Shown piece by piece: positions 21,571-32,854 of a stretch of 64,000 bases of DNA. Position numbers and translations under genes: made by a program. The first letter of the stretch is position 1, and each line of letters begins with the position of its first letter. The notes beneath the pieces were generated by a model. That model had not been told where the DNA came from and made no database searches. It saw only the letters and a program-made list of their open reading frames with translations. Source of the DNA: Hyalella azteca (lineage: Eukaryota > Arthropoda > Malacostraca > Amphipoda > Hyalellidae); the NCBI RefSeq assembly GCF_000764305.2, contig NW_025942297.1:19057-83056 (forward strand), written 5' to 3'.

Positions 21571-22230
21571 CTGGAATACCGAGAGAAATATTGTCAGACA
21601 ACGGCACGTCAAAATTGATGGGAGAAATACACAGGCTTCTCGGAGTAAAGACTCTATTTATCATTGCTTTACACCCTATGGCCAATGAGAGAATTGAAAG
21701 ACTCTATGGCACCCTTAAGTAGTGCTTATGTAAAATGTGCGCTAACAAACCGTCCGACTGGGACAGGTATTAAGTCCCAACACTATTTGTCTTGCGAGAA
21801 ATGTCAAGTGACAGCTCGGGGCTTTCAGTTTTTGAGTTTTTGGTCCGCGGTACCACTGGCAGGTACGTGGCCCTCTTGCGTGACCTCTGGGAGGACGGTT
21901 TTCTGGTCAACGAGGAACGCACTTCCTTTCAGTATGTAATTGAGTTACAGTAAAAATTGAAGGAATATGCTACAATTGCCGCCGAGAACTCGGATGTCAG
22001 TGCGTCCCGATATAAAACCTATTTCGATTACCTGCAATTTTCTGTCGGTAATGAAGTTTTGGTTCTTCCAGACTTCAAAAACAAACTGCTTATGGCTTGG
22101 GATTAAGAGACCCTACCGTATATTAGAAAAAAAATCGCGTCAATTATCTTGTCGATGAGAACAGTAGCCCAAAATTGTACCATCAAAATTTATTGAATCG
22201 GTACTATTGCCTCACGTCCGTGAACTGTGC
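21570..22230 (+). pseudogene. Gypsy integrase, core end and C-terminal domain
   Basis: The first frame reads GIPREILSDNGTSKLMGEIH and LHPMANERIERLYGTLK, matching the integrase D...HP.AN...ER.N.TLK region. After frame changes come KCALTNRPTGTGIKSQH-region sequence and later PYRILEKK (about 22109-22135) and KLYHQNLLNRYY-like sequence (about 22171-22205), typical of the C-terminal tail. At least three frameshifts break it. Confidence 0.75.
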
Positions 22231-22289
22231 CTATATCCCCAATGAAATAGTTTGTCATCTAATATCCTTGAAGAGCAATCTATTTACTG

Positions 22290-22795
22290 TATTTCAGGGT
22301 TGCGTCATTGAAGAAGTACTAAAGCTTGCCGCCGATACGTCTGCTGAGGCTGACGGAAATACGTCCATAACCACCATGGACTTATATTTGTCAGAGGTAC
22401 AGGAAATTTGTCCTGATCTCTCGCCATCATAGGTCAACGACGTGCGAGCGCTTCTGTCAGCTTTTGACAGTGTGAGGACACCGTTGCCAGGTTGTACATC
22501 CACGGACGAGTACGAAATAGAGCTTAGAACCACGTCCCCAGAAAGAGCAAAATTTTAACCTGTACCGTTGCATTTACGCAAACATTTTGATAAAGAAGTA
22601 GACACGCTATTAGCTTTGAAGATAATTATCCCCATACTCGTCCCCTGTACAGCAGCCGAAAATTGAAGCAATCTAAGCACTATCGCCACCAATTACCAAG
22701 AAGGCATTACGCTCCTTCCTGGGTATGACTTCTTTCTATCGTTTCTATCGTAAATTTATTCCAGATGCCGCATCCCTTACTGCTTTTATTAATGT
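22290..22795 (+). pseudogene. Gypsy reverse transcriptase, internally deleted
   Basis: One frame reads VRALLSAFDSVRTPLPGCTS (about 22445-22503), then PVPLHLRKHFDKEVDTLLAL (about 22560-22620), the entry to gypsy RT. The catalytic palm with YxDD is missing. The sequence then jumps to KKALRSFLGMTSFYRFYRKF (about 22700-22760), which belongs to the thumb/connection region. A deletion of the catalytic core is the simplest reading. Confidence 0.75.
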
Positions 22796-22796
22796 T

Positions 22797-23370
22797 GAAT
22801 AATGCAAGATTTTAAATTCCGAAATTTTATTAAATAAAGAAAATTCCAGTTAAATAATTCTCATGAAGGTGGTTGAATGGAGTGGACAAGGTTTGATAGG
22901 TTTGGTCTTGCAAGTTCAGGTGATCAAAAAGTTATGGAGGCGGCGGCAGTAACAGACTCGCGTAAATACGTGCTGGGTCGCACGTAAACTGAGCGACGTC
23001 GCCCCGGGTTGTTCTGAGACAGATGGTTAAATATAATTGAATAACAGTCGACTATGATAAATAAAGCAATTCATATAATCAAACTGGCAAAATGAATAAT
23101 ACAAAGGTGAATTTAATGGTGAATTATTTCTTTAAGTGAATAATCCACTTGAGAGGCTGTTGCCAGATGAAGGAAGTTGACTTTAGAGTTAATTTAAGCG
23201 ATATTAGTCCAGGTTTTAAATAAATCTTAATAGCATGCGGTTAATGTAGATTAGTAATTTATATTGATAATTAAAGTGATAAATTGAAGAAATATAGAAA
23301 TTTTCAATTGAAGAAATATGGAAATTTTAATTTTTAAAATTTTAACTTTCTAATTTTCCTGAATATAATA
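22797..23370. other. AT-rich interruption of the gypsy pol remnant
   Basis: About 570 bp of AT-rich DNA separates the RT connection from RNase H. It has no recognisable coding sequence. A 23-bp tandem duplication (ATTGAAGAAATATAGAAATTTTC type) lies at 23284-23331. It is probably a later insertion, although no terminal repeats or target duplication were identified. Confidence 0.4.
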
Positions 23371-23374
23371 ATCC

Positions 23375-23640
23375 AAAGACCGTCTCTAATACTGCATCCA
23401 TGACGGACATACTTCAGAGAGCGACCCCCGAACCTCTTGAGCGGGCCTCGATGGAAGGTCCCGTCTTGAAGCTACCGTATACCCGACCATAACCTTCGTC
23501 CTCCGAACTGATGACTCTTGGCAAGGTCTCGGTGCAGTACTGCTGCAATACCACGACGGCCGGTGTACCGTATCTCGTCGCCTACGCTAGCAGCAAGTTG
23601 CTGGATCGCGAGCCGCGTTACTTTACTACCCCAGTTTAAA
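23375..23640 (+). pseudogene. Gypsy RNase H remnant
   Basis: Plus-strand frames give MTDILQRATPEPLERASMEG followed by PVLKLPYT, then FVLRTDDSW.GLGAVLLQYHDG and, after a frame change, YLVAYASSKLLDREPRYF. This is the tethered RNase H start (catalytic-Asp region RTDDS) of Ty3/gypsy pol. A long minus-strand open frame over the same DNA (23472-23936) is at least partly its antisense. Confidence 0.75.
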
Positions 23641-23940
23641 TTTTGAGCCGAGACCGGTGCCGGGTTTAGCCGGGCTGGTCGCGCTTTAGCAGGATGCAGC
23701 CGTGAAACTATAACTGGCCATCTATCCCTAAAACGGCGCTGCGCCATGGCTAATATAGAGACAAATTCTAACAGCTCGGCAGTGCCGGAACTCTGCGCTG
23801 TTGCAGCGCTGGTACTTGGTTTGCCCGGCAGGGAGCTGAACAGAGCAGCTAAGCAGGCCGTGCATGGGGGGTTTTGAGAGAGGGAGGAGGGGTTAGGGTT
23901 GGTAACAGTGACGGGAGAATGAACTTCATCCTTCATCTAG

Positions 23941-24635
23941 TTCATTCGTATAGTACAATATTTTTGGTCAATTTCTGGTACCAGTTATGATATTTATTTC
24001 ACGTCAGTATTATAATACTTTCAATTACGTAAGAATTTTATATGCTCTTTCAGTTTTAACATGCAAACAGAAACATTTACGGTCATTCACGCGTTGTCAA
24101 AGTGAGATATCAATCAGTTTATCATGAGAAAGTTTTCTAACTTGGATTTACAGAAAACGCGTTAATAACAGCAAATATTAGAGCAAAGAAAATACGAAGG
24201 AAATTCACCATTTTTTTCAATGAAAATGTGTAAGCCAGCACCATCATCAGTTTATAAAATTGATCGAATTTCCCTGCGTTTCGGTGCTGGTTTCCGAAAC
24301 GTTTTCATTGAAGACATGGTGAATTTATTTAGCGCTTTCTTTGCATTTAAACTCTTAGATAACTTGCTATTTCGGCAGATTAATGATTTGAGTGCGTTGT
24401 TAATTTTCCTATAAAACTATCGAATGACATGAAGCTAATGCAATAAGATAATTTACTAAACAAATTTAGCTCTAATGCTCACTTATATCTAACTAAAGGG
24501 ATCATACGAATGGCTACTTTGTTCATTTCTTGAAATTAGTGCATTATGAATAATATCTATCAAGTTCAACCACAAAGATAACTATTCCTCGATTTTCTAG
24601 ATGATGGCGAATCATTTTTTCCGTATTATAGTTAA
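23941..24635. repeat. Hairpin (foldback) element and AT-rich flank
   Basis: An inverted repeat spans about 24183-24345: the left arm (GCAAAGAAA...ATTCACCAT...TTCAATGAAAA...CCAGCACC) pairs with the right arm (GGTGCTGG...TTTTCATTGAA...ATGGTGAAT...TTTCTTTGC) around a loop of about 40 nt. A single related arm is at 19710-19800, so this is a dispersed family. The rest of the interval shows no features. Confidence 0.65.
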
Positions 24636-25182
24636 GTAGTTCATAGAGCCTAGGCTGGTAAGGTGTTCGCATGGCCAAGCTGGTACAGGCGTGGACTACG
24701 ACGCGGAGGGTCTGCGTTCGATTCTCGGAGCTGCCATCGACTTTTTCAGATAGTTCATAGCGGTGAGTAGTTTGATGTGTATATTTCCTCGATAATTGAA
24801 TTTGTTAGTTCCTAAATACCGTTGCTAATGTCAATACGATATGAATGTCAAAAACCAATGCCCATACAACCTGTCATTGCAAGAGAAAAGTCAAGATGAT
24901 CTCAGAGAGAAGGAAAATTTTTCTAAATCGTTGACAAACGGTAACGTGTAACTGCCTCGTACACTGCCAGAGCCGCCCCAGAACGGGCGTTGGGCTGGTT
25001 TGAGCAGGCGGTGCTCAGTGTGGGCTGCGTGTTGGCAGAACAGAGCATGCCTGGGCAGGTACTCAGAGGTGAATTAGCGCTGCTACGCGGCTGGCGATAT
25101 CGTCTCTAATGCGGACATTTCTGCTCTATCGCGACTCTGTCGCGTCCCTACGGTGGCTCTCTGGGTACCCCTCTAAAATTCA
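24636..25182 (+). mobile_element. ~550-bp element with tRNA-like head (copy 1)
   Basis: The head holds TGGCCAAGCTGG (about 24673), fitting Pol III box A, and GCGTTCGATTC (about 24713), fitting box B, 40 nt apart. The body ends in a GC-rich part containing CTGGCGATATCGTCTCTAA. An inverted copy with long near-identical stretches is at 63345-63935, so the unit moves or duplicates as a whole. A tRNA-derived SINE or composite is likely; no poly-A or target duplication was seen. Confidence 0.65.
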
Positions 25183-26440
25183 CAGGATGTTTGAATGCAT
25201 GGAAATATGATTAAAAGGTGCAAGAGCAGAAAATAATTGATATGTACGTGGCAGTAAAAAAATGAATGCTTGTAGCTCCATGAGATAAATTTAAAATTTT
25301 TGTCATAACATACATAACTAATATGTGAGCTGTTAATTTGGCACATTGAATGTAAGCTGTTAATTGGGTATTTTTTTAGTTTTACATTCATGGCTTACAT
25401 GTATTTTATTAAATGTTCAGGTCGCTATGATTTGGAATGAAACTGCTCGATATTGTGATGACAGTGCAATGCCTGATAACAGGCATTGAACAATGTACTT
25501 TCGGTCCTTCATACAAGGTCTACAAAATTTCAATATTTTCAGGCGAGGTTTACAATTGCATCATATCGAGGTGCGGTTCAAGTAATTCCTTCAGTGAATT
25601 ATTATTGCTTTTTCAATGGCTGTTACTGGGCGTTACAGGGCGTGAGTGTCATACATAACGTACATAACTCTGCTCAGGCACCTAACTACTTTTTGAACTA
25701 ATTAAAAAAAATTAATAATTAGTTAAAACAACCTCGATGACAAAACTTGGTCAATGCTTCACGGTTCTTGTTCCTCATAGTTACTTTATCTTGCTCGCAG
25801 GGCAAAATTTGTTGCTAGCCTCATCAAATGTTTAAATATTATTCCTATTTAACATGATGCAGCTTGAGGGTGTGAGTGAGTAGCGCACAAGACGTACACG
25901 TTTCGTTCGCCTTGCCGCCGCCCAGGGCCCGCGTTAGTTCGCAAGTGGTATTGGTGATGATCACACTTTGAACGGCAAACTCTGCTCATTTCAATCATGT
26001 AATCGTAGTTGGAAAAGTGAACTTGAATTTATTATTAAGTGAATTTATTTGTTTTCCTGTACAGTGGATCTGCAAGTGGAGTTCATCGAAAACACACGAC
26101 ACCGACACTACGCGAATATAGTGGCACCCTGATGCCGGCATTCTACTTAGACTACTCACTCAGTTGAGCTTCAGAGATTTTGGAACTGGCAGTAATGGAA
26201 TATTTTAGCTTGATGTATATGCTGACACGATCATGATATTTTGGCTGCTCGTGTCCATATACTTCAGATTTTAATTTCTAATTCATTGAGAAATCTGGAT
26301 CCATGTGTGGAAATGCCAGTTCACTCACGACTAACAAGAGTTCGACTGCATGGTTGGGTTTAGTCTTCAGTTCACTGGTCATGCAGTCACCGTGCCGCTG
26401 TAAGAGAAACGCGTACAAACATGGAAAGAAATCCTAGTCT
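25183..26440. other. AT-rich region with no supported gene
   Basis: Short open frames only. ATTGAATGTAAGCTGTTAATT-type sequence is repeated near 25330-25365. A GC-richer patch at 25860-25960 (GTTCGCCTTGCCGCCG) has no recognisable product. Confidence 0.35.
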
Positions 26441-26469
26441 CAACTCCGTACACTGACAGAAAATTGACC

Positions 26470-26612
26470 GCTGTTTTGAGACACTTAGGTGTCTCAAGGC
26501 CTCTCCGATCGAGCGTGCCGAAAGCGAGACACCTACGGCCGCCCAAGTGTCTCAAAAACGTCAAAGTGTCTCAAAATCTGAGATTTTGAGACACCTATGT
26601 GTCTCAAAATTT
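26470..26612. repeat. Cluster of overlapping palindromes built on GAGACAC/GTGTCTC
   Basis: Seven copies of GAGACAC or GTGTCTC fall within 140 bp. Perfect or near-perfect palindromes are at 26476-26497, 26568-26592 (12-bp arms, 1-nt spacer) and 26583-26610 (12-bp arms, 4-nt spacer); the last two overlap. A weaker relative (GAGACACATACTAAATGTCTC) is at about 30535-30555. Confidence 0.85.
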
Positions 26613-27019
26613 GTTTTCTCAATAAATCTACGGTAATCGCAACCACTCTTTCAGAAGTATTACAATATTGTCGTAGCATACATATCCTTTCTACATTTAT
26701 CAGCGCTCACTTGAATCAGTTCCTACTACCGACATCACCAATGAAAATTTTCGATAATTTTAGTGGAAGGTTATCAATAAAAATCATTTATAATGCAAAT
26801 ACTAGATTTTATTAAGTTCGACATAATACATGGGACACTTAAAAAAGCTAATAAATTATTTTCAACTGTGAAAAAAAATAACAAATGATGAACAAGACCG
26901 ATAATTATTCGCGTATGCTGCATCTAACTGTCAAATTAGGCGAAGGAAAATACAAATAGAAAACACAGCTAGACGGCAGGAATTAGCATAACGGAAGAAT
27001 AGTTGATAAGTAGAAAGAA

Positions 27020-27172
27020 ACACCCCACCGTCGAGCGAAACAACACCCAACCGTCGAGGAAGAGGAAACCACAATATCGAGGAAGAGGACACCATACCGT
27101 CGAGTGAGGGGACACCACACCGTCGAGTGAGAGGACGCCATACCGTCGAGAGGAGGACACCATACCAAAATG
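27020..27172. repeat. Degenerate ~28-bp tandem repeat with CGTCGAG cores
   Basis: About six units of the type ACACCATACCGTCGAGTGAGAGG. Three minus-strand frames stay open through it and are not genes. Confidence 0.8.
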
Positions 27173-27239
27173 AAGATATAATAAAATCCTCCACACTATT
27201 CCACAAAAAGAATTGAAATTGAATTTCATGGGAATCAAG

Positions 27240-28262
27240 AGCTTTATTTAAAGTGCGTGAAAAAACTTAATAATATACGTTTAAAAATTAATTTTAAAGA
27301 CAACACTTCTAAAAAATCTGGTGTTTCCAATGTAAAACATTTACAATGATTTTCTAATTTTAATTTCGAATATAAAAAAAAATAATTTTCAAATTATTTT
27401 AATACACAAAAGAAATTAAATTTTCAAACTTATTTATTCTGTCAATTGATTCATGCATTGTCTCCGACTTTACACAAGTCTGCAAAATTTCAGATAGATT
27501 GGACAGCTAGAAGTGTATTAAATATCGATTATAAGATTTGTAGCAATTATTTTTTTAATTTTTAAATATTAAAAAAATTGTTTTTGAAATTATTTATTCT
27601 GTCAATTTATTCATGCATTGTCTCCAACTTTATGCAAGTGTGCAAAGTTTTAGATCGATTGAAGAAGTAGACGTGTGTTAAAAATTGATTATAAGATTTG
27701 TAGCAGACAGACAAATGGACAAACAAGAAGTGAAGTTGAAGAGAAGTGTTGTAAAATATGCATTTAAAAATTACTTTTTAAAGACAACACTTCTGAAGAA
27801 TCCAGTGTCTCTGGTGTTACACATGTACAATGAATTACTAATTTTATTATGAAATATTAAAAAAATAATTTTTTAATTTTATTTTTAAATTGAAAAAACT
27901 AAAATTTTTCAAAAGTATTTAGTCTGTCAATTGATACATGCATTGTATCCGACTTTAATCAAGTGTGCAAATTTTCATATCGATTGGAAAGGTAGAAGTG
28001 TGTTAAATTTTGATTATAAGTACATGTATGTAGCAGACAAAATTATTTTTTTTAATATAAAAAAAATTGTTTAAATTTTTATAATTATTTATTCTGTCAA
28101 TTGATTCATGCATTGTCTCCAACTTTAAACAAGTGTGCAAAATTTCAGATCGATTGTAGAGGCAGAAGTGTGTTAACTATCGATTATAAGATTTGAAGCA
28201 GACAGAAAAACAAAGACAAACAAGAAGTGAAGTTAAAGAGAAGTGTTGTAAAAAATATTAGC
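27240..28262. repeat. Nested tandem duplication: 161-bp units inside ~490-bp units
   Basis: TATTCTGTCAATTGATTCAT and following sequence (GCATTGTCTCC.ACTTTA...CAAGTGTGCAAA.TTTCAGATCGATTG) recurs at about 27435, 27596, 27927 and 28088, spacings 161, 331 and 161. The two halves also share TTAAAGACAACACTTCT near their starts and AACAAGAAGTGAAGTT(G/A)AAGAGAAGTGTTGTAAAA at their ends. This implies a dimer formed first and then duplicated as a block. Confidence 0.85.
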
Positions 28263-30920
28263 AATTTCTGCTATTAAGTGTCAAAGAGATTCTGGTGACA
28301 CTCCTGAAATTTTTATGATAGCAAAGAAAGTATCAGAAAACTAACCTGCTTATAAAAGCTGATCATGGAGTATGATGCAACATGTTCTTTTGTGTATGAT
28401 GCAACCTCTTCTTTTCTGCTATAAGCCCTCAAGTTCCTGAAATAGTACAATGGCAATAATTAAACATACTATAATAACTATATCCCATTTACAGAAAATA
28501 AATCAAGTTGTATTATTAATATCACCATAAATTATTACTTATCACTTGGGTTATTAATTTCTACGAAAGCAATTCTGGCAAAGAATACCTAGCTCACCTT
28601 ACATTATCAAAAATTCCCTTTTGGATGCCATTTTGCCATCTGATTCTCTTCAATCGGCCTCTTCTTGCCTGAACATGCCGTCAAGTTCCTGCAACAGTAG
28701 AATGGCAATAATTTAACATATTACCTTAAAGAAATTCAGTTGTATTATCATCAACGGGTAATAAGGGACAGTTTTGAGCGTTTTTTGTTAATAACTTCTT
28801 ACCATGAAACATTTCAAAAACAAGTTTGTGCTCATTTTAAAGGTCTTTGCTAGGGCCCTCGTATGGCATCTAAAAAAAATACCATATGCTATAAATAAAA
28901 ATAATAGTAATAATAAAATAAAAATAAAATTTCCAGTGAAAATTTTTTTCTGTTGAGCAATGTAAATTTAATCAAAATTCTTTGTTGTTAATTGATTTTT
29001 TTGTTAACTAGAGCCTTTGCTAACTGAGGTTCTACTGTTAATCCAATTTTAGGGGTGTCACTGTCCCTTATTACCCCAGCCCCAGGGCCTAGCCCTAGGG
29101 CCTAGGGGGTGTCCCTTATTGCCCCATCATGTGGAAATGCCCATAATTTTTTTCAATGAGCTATGCAAATGCCGTCAATCAAGTTTTTGAGCCAACACTT
29201 GTGTGCAATATTTATGTAAATAACATTTCTTAATACAGCAAATATTTCTTTTGATACAGACCTTAGCAGAGGTACTCTTCCAAACTTTTCACACTTTTTA
29301 AAGGTATTTTTTGAGGTACCTAGTAAATGTATGATTTCCTAACTTGCTTTATGCTACATAGATAGGAAAATTTTAAACTTTACACCACTGTTTCTAGTTT
29401 TTCAATATTTTAATTAGTTCAGCTGCTCCATTTATACAAAATTTCAGAGGACGGTCCCTTATTTAGTTATTATCCTGCCCGTCCCTATCCTGCCCGTCCC
29501 ATTTGATAGTATTGATTCATCTCAATATGATCTCATGAAAAAGTATCACTGAAACCTTGGTCCTTGGGTTAATAATTTTCAAGAAAACTATTCTGGTAAG
29601 AAAAGCTAGCACACCTTTCATCTTAAAAAATTCTTTGGAGCACTAAACATTTCTATAAACAAAAAATAAACAGCAGTCTGTAAATTCACTCAAAGTCCAG
29701 CAGTCAGCAGACTTACCTCTGTTTAATGGAAAATACTTGTTCCTTTTGACTTGACCACAGGACTTTTAACCCAATCAACTTGAAAAGTTTTTGTTTTTGA
29801 AGACTCTTCACTTGGACATTGTTTTTAAATGCCACAAGCTGTACCTATATAACTGAGGCTGCAGCAACAATCCACTTTGAACTTCGCGGCCATCTGTTCA
29901 CACAGCTCAAAGTCTTATGGATCTTTGTTTTCTGCACTTTCTTTTTGAAAAAATTTTTGTGTGTTGATGTTATATACATGGTTTCTTAGAGTTGTAACGT
30001 TCACACAACCCTCGACCTCACTTCGAAAGTTTGAACATGAAAATTCGGCAAGTGGCAATGCTAACTCGAAGTCTCGAATATTTGAAGAGCAACGATAACT
30101 TCGCGAAATTCAGTTTCAAAAAGCACAAACTGCAGTGATATGACGAGATTAAACTTGTTGAAGACATTTTTAAATGTATAGCAAATCTGCAGACGGTTTG
30201 CAAGGAAATGTAGAGAAAAATGGGTGATTATCACACGAGAAACAAGGATAATCGACAGCTATACTTCTGAGCTATGCCCGCCTATGGCGCGTTACTGGCC
30301 AACGCCATTGAACGAACACACGAACGCACGCGCGTTCGTTACACTTGGGTTACAAACGCGTTACGTTTCTACTTGAGCAGCAATGAAAATGAGTTTTTCA
30401 CTCGGTTTGCTTATTTTTTAAATAATTTTTAGCAAAATTATATATACAAAAAGTATTATAAGCATTTCTCATGGGCAAATTTACTAATGATTAGAAGATG
30501 CATTGCAATTCCTTCATAGTTGAGAGTTAAGTTGAGACACATACTAAATGTCTCACTTCCTGAAACGCCCACGGGGCCGAGATTTTCTCTCTGTGTAAGT
30601 AGTCAAGTTGCTGGTTCTTTGCTCGTTTTTCGTTGTATCATTGGATTTGTTCCAGAGTGAAATCGATGCATTATGAATTAGGTGATATTCGATATCGTTG
30701 AGTGCTATTGCATATTGATGAATGTTTGGTTTTGGGCAATGTGTGAGAATGCTGACTGCTGGTGAATATTGAAGATTTTTTTGCTCGGCCAACGTGAGAG
30801 GGTCTTGCAATTCTGGTAAATATTAGAGAATGTTGTGGGAAATGTGGGAAGTTGGGGTTAGAAGTTGTATTAACTGATACTTCATTGTGTCGCGATGATA
30901 CATGTCTAGTCTGCACATGT
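28263..30920. other. AT-rich region with small dispersed repeats
   Basis: No supported gene. About 28425-28515 and 28680-28755 share a diverged repeat (TCAAGTTCCTG.AA.AGTA.AATGGCAATAATT). A TIR element lies at 28756-29076. CCTGCCCGTCCC is duplicated at 29475-29503. A 61-residue minus-strand frame at 30018-30203 is not credible as a gene. Confidence 0.4.
28756..29076. mobile_element. Short element with 16-bp inverted ends
   Basis: GGGTAATAAGGGACAG at 28756-28771 is matched exactly in reverse complement at 29061-29076, enclosing 321 bp of AT-rich noncoding DNA. The ends resemble those of the larger TA-flanked element at 48173. No target duplication is evident. GTGTCCCTTATTGCCCC at 29109 is a further partial end. 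Confidence 0.6.
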
Positions 30921-30924
30921 ATAT

Positions 30925-31210
30925 ATAGCGTACAGCGATTCAAATGCCTCCTTCCTTCCTCCATAAAGGGGGGAAAGGACGGGCATTTTTTACCGTACTT
31001 TTCAGATTCGGTCGTGTCTGTCCCGAATGTATCAGGTACCAAATACGCCCGCCCCGCAGTCGCCCAAAGGTTGTCAAGGAATGACCGGATCCTAATCAGG
31101 TGCTTATTTCCCTCGGGCAACCAGAACCTAAAGCGAACATAGAGCGGCTAACTTACAACGCTAGGCGAGCTTGGGGCGTCCTTGAGCCAGCGGCTGACAG
31201 GAATAAAAAT
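30925..31210. repeat. Dispersed repeat, copy 1 (related to 62520-62830)
   Basis: Shares long diverged stretches with 62520-62830 in the same orientation, best at CTTGGGGCGTCCTTG(A/T)GCCAG(C/T)GGCTGACAGGAAT and AACCTAAAGCG(A/G)ACA. On the minus strand a TATA-like GCTATATATACATG (complement of about 30915-30930) sits 3' of this block, so a worn LTR is possible. Confidence 0.55.
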
Positions 31211-31211
31211 T

Positions 31212-31498
31212 TTGATTAGGTACTGACTTGATATTATCAGCTATTATTGACTGGTATTAGCAGCTATTATTGACTTGAATGTTAGCAGCTATTATAGACT
31301 CGATATAAACAGCTATTATTGACTGTTATTAGCAGCTATTATTGACTGATATAAGCAGCTAATATTGACTGATATTATAAGGTATCATTGACTTGATATT
31401 AGCAGCTATTATTGACTTATATTGGCAGCTATTATTGGCCGATAGTAGCAGCTATTATTCACTTGATATTAGCAGCTATTATTGACTTCATATTAGAG
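31212..31498. repeat. ~24-bp minisatellite, plus orientation
   Basis: Roughly a dozen units around AGCAGCTATTATTGACTTGATATT with deletions. The same unit in reverse orientation forms the array at 32855-32978. Confidence 0.85.
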
Positions 31499-32480
31499 CT
31501 GTGTAAAGGAATTTATACTATTGCTCCAGCCGTAGTCCACAGACAAGCTGGAAAATCCCAATTACTGTCCAGAGTTCAGTTAAGGAATCTACCGTGTATG
31601 CACTAACGCAACCGGGCCTCGTCACGGGATGCAAATCGAAACACGCGCAACTTACTTAGCATTTAATAAACAACAGGAATTGAGGAAGGCAAAGTAAAAG
31701 AAAGCAGGGTTACTGGTGCCTTGGAACAGCGGGGGTAGTGTGATCCCCAGGGTGCAAGGTTCCACCAAGTTGCAAGGTTCCAATTGGATGCCAGTGGTGC
31801 GACTGATATTAGACTATGGTGGTGGTGACTATGGCGCCAAGGTTGGAGGATGAATAGCCAGTACGTGTTACTCGTGGTTGAGTAGCCCTTTGTTGGCCAC
31901 TCAGGTGGTCCATCTGCAGCAAGGAGCAATTAAGGTGGTTAACAGTCGCCCTTTTATGGTTATTCGCATTCAAATGATAAGCGGATAGTGAGGAGCCAAG
32001 GCTAACAATTTTGGTGTAGACAAGAGAAACTAGAAGATCAGTCGAGAATTCTGTCATCAGCGCTTAGCTAGCCTAAGTGAATTGGATTGCTGATTAACGG
32101 TGGAAGCAAAAGGTGCGTGTTCCACCTCCCACGAGTTCCCACGAGATAATGAATTATGGCGGCTATCTATTCGTTTACTAATTGGCTACGTAACTGCTGA
32201 CGTGGCGCAGCGGACCAATGAAGATTGGCCGCTGTTGTAGTGCTGGATGAATTGCCTCTAAACCACTCCCTCAATAGATTTTATTCTCGATAGAATAGGT
32301 AATAGAAATTCATCTAAATAACTTACTACTAGGCCGCAGCATTGAAAAATTCTGCAATAGAATTCATACCCATGGGACTGCTACTAAGCTACAATTCGAA
32401 CTGAGGACAAGAACATGATCGAAAACTGGAACAAGAATTAAAATATATACACACATTACGACCAGGTAAGAGAAGCGAGA
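31499..32480. other. Noncoding interval, possibly the LTR side of a gypsy element
   Basis: No frames with recognisable content. It lies 3' (minus orientation) of the pol fragment at 32490-32830 and inside the pair of inverted minisatellites. GC-richer than its surroundings. AAGGTTCCA.TTGGATGCCAG-type short repeats occur near 31750-31795. Confidence 0.3.
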
Positions 32481-32489
32481 CCAAATCAC

Positions 32490-32830
32490 TGTGCATCTCT
32501 TACGCAAAAACTGTTGTCGGCTGCGGAGCGACTCAGGAGGTCAGTACCAACATTATCTTTGCCCTGGATGTGAACGACTTGGAAGGAGAAAGACCGGAGG
32601 CTGATAGCGCCCACCACAGCAAGTGGGGATTATCTCCTTTTAATTTATTCAAATTTACGAGAGGTTTGTGATCGACCTCCGTGACAAAATGAGAACCTAG
32701 TAAGTGAAACTTGAACTTATTCGTACCCCAAACTACCGCCAGGACCTCTCGCTCGTAATTGTAGTTAGGTGGCCGATAGGCGCCTGAGTCACCTCTAAGC
32801 CGACTGACTGTCCTCTGGGGGCAACCCCCA
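32490..32830 (-). pseudogene. Gypsy RNase H fragment
   Basis: Minus-strand frames give NYNYEREVLAVVWGTNKFKF (about 32763-32704), LLGSHFVTEVDHKPLVNLNK (continuing to about 32640), then after a one-base frameshift VVHIQGKDNVGTDLLSRS (about 32585-32530). This is the RNase H end of Ty3/gypsy pol. A 50-bp piece of the same stretch (TCGGCTTAGAGGTGACTCAGG...GCCACCTAACT) also occurs on the plus strand at about 58560-58605. Confidence 0.8.
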
Positions 32831-32854
32831 ATGGAACAAGAAAATCGACTGGGT

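Larger units (their letters stand above)
21440..23650 (+). mobile_element. Ty3/gypsy-like retroelement remnant with integrase before reverse transcriptase
   Basis: Plus-strand pieces occur in the order integrase core and C-terminus (21570-22230), RT N-terminal part (22300-22640), RT connection region (22665-22795), a 570-bp AT-rich interruption, then RNase H (23380-23640). Frameshifts and stops are present throughout. Integrase upstream of RT is unlike most gypsy elements but known for Gmr1-type elements. No LTRs were recognised. Confidence 0.7.

Noticed and set aside
23472..23936. 154-residue minus-strand open frame
   Set aside because: Its C-terminal third is the antisense of a plus-strand gypsy RNase H remnant; the rest shows no domain.
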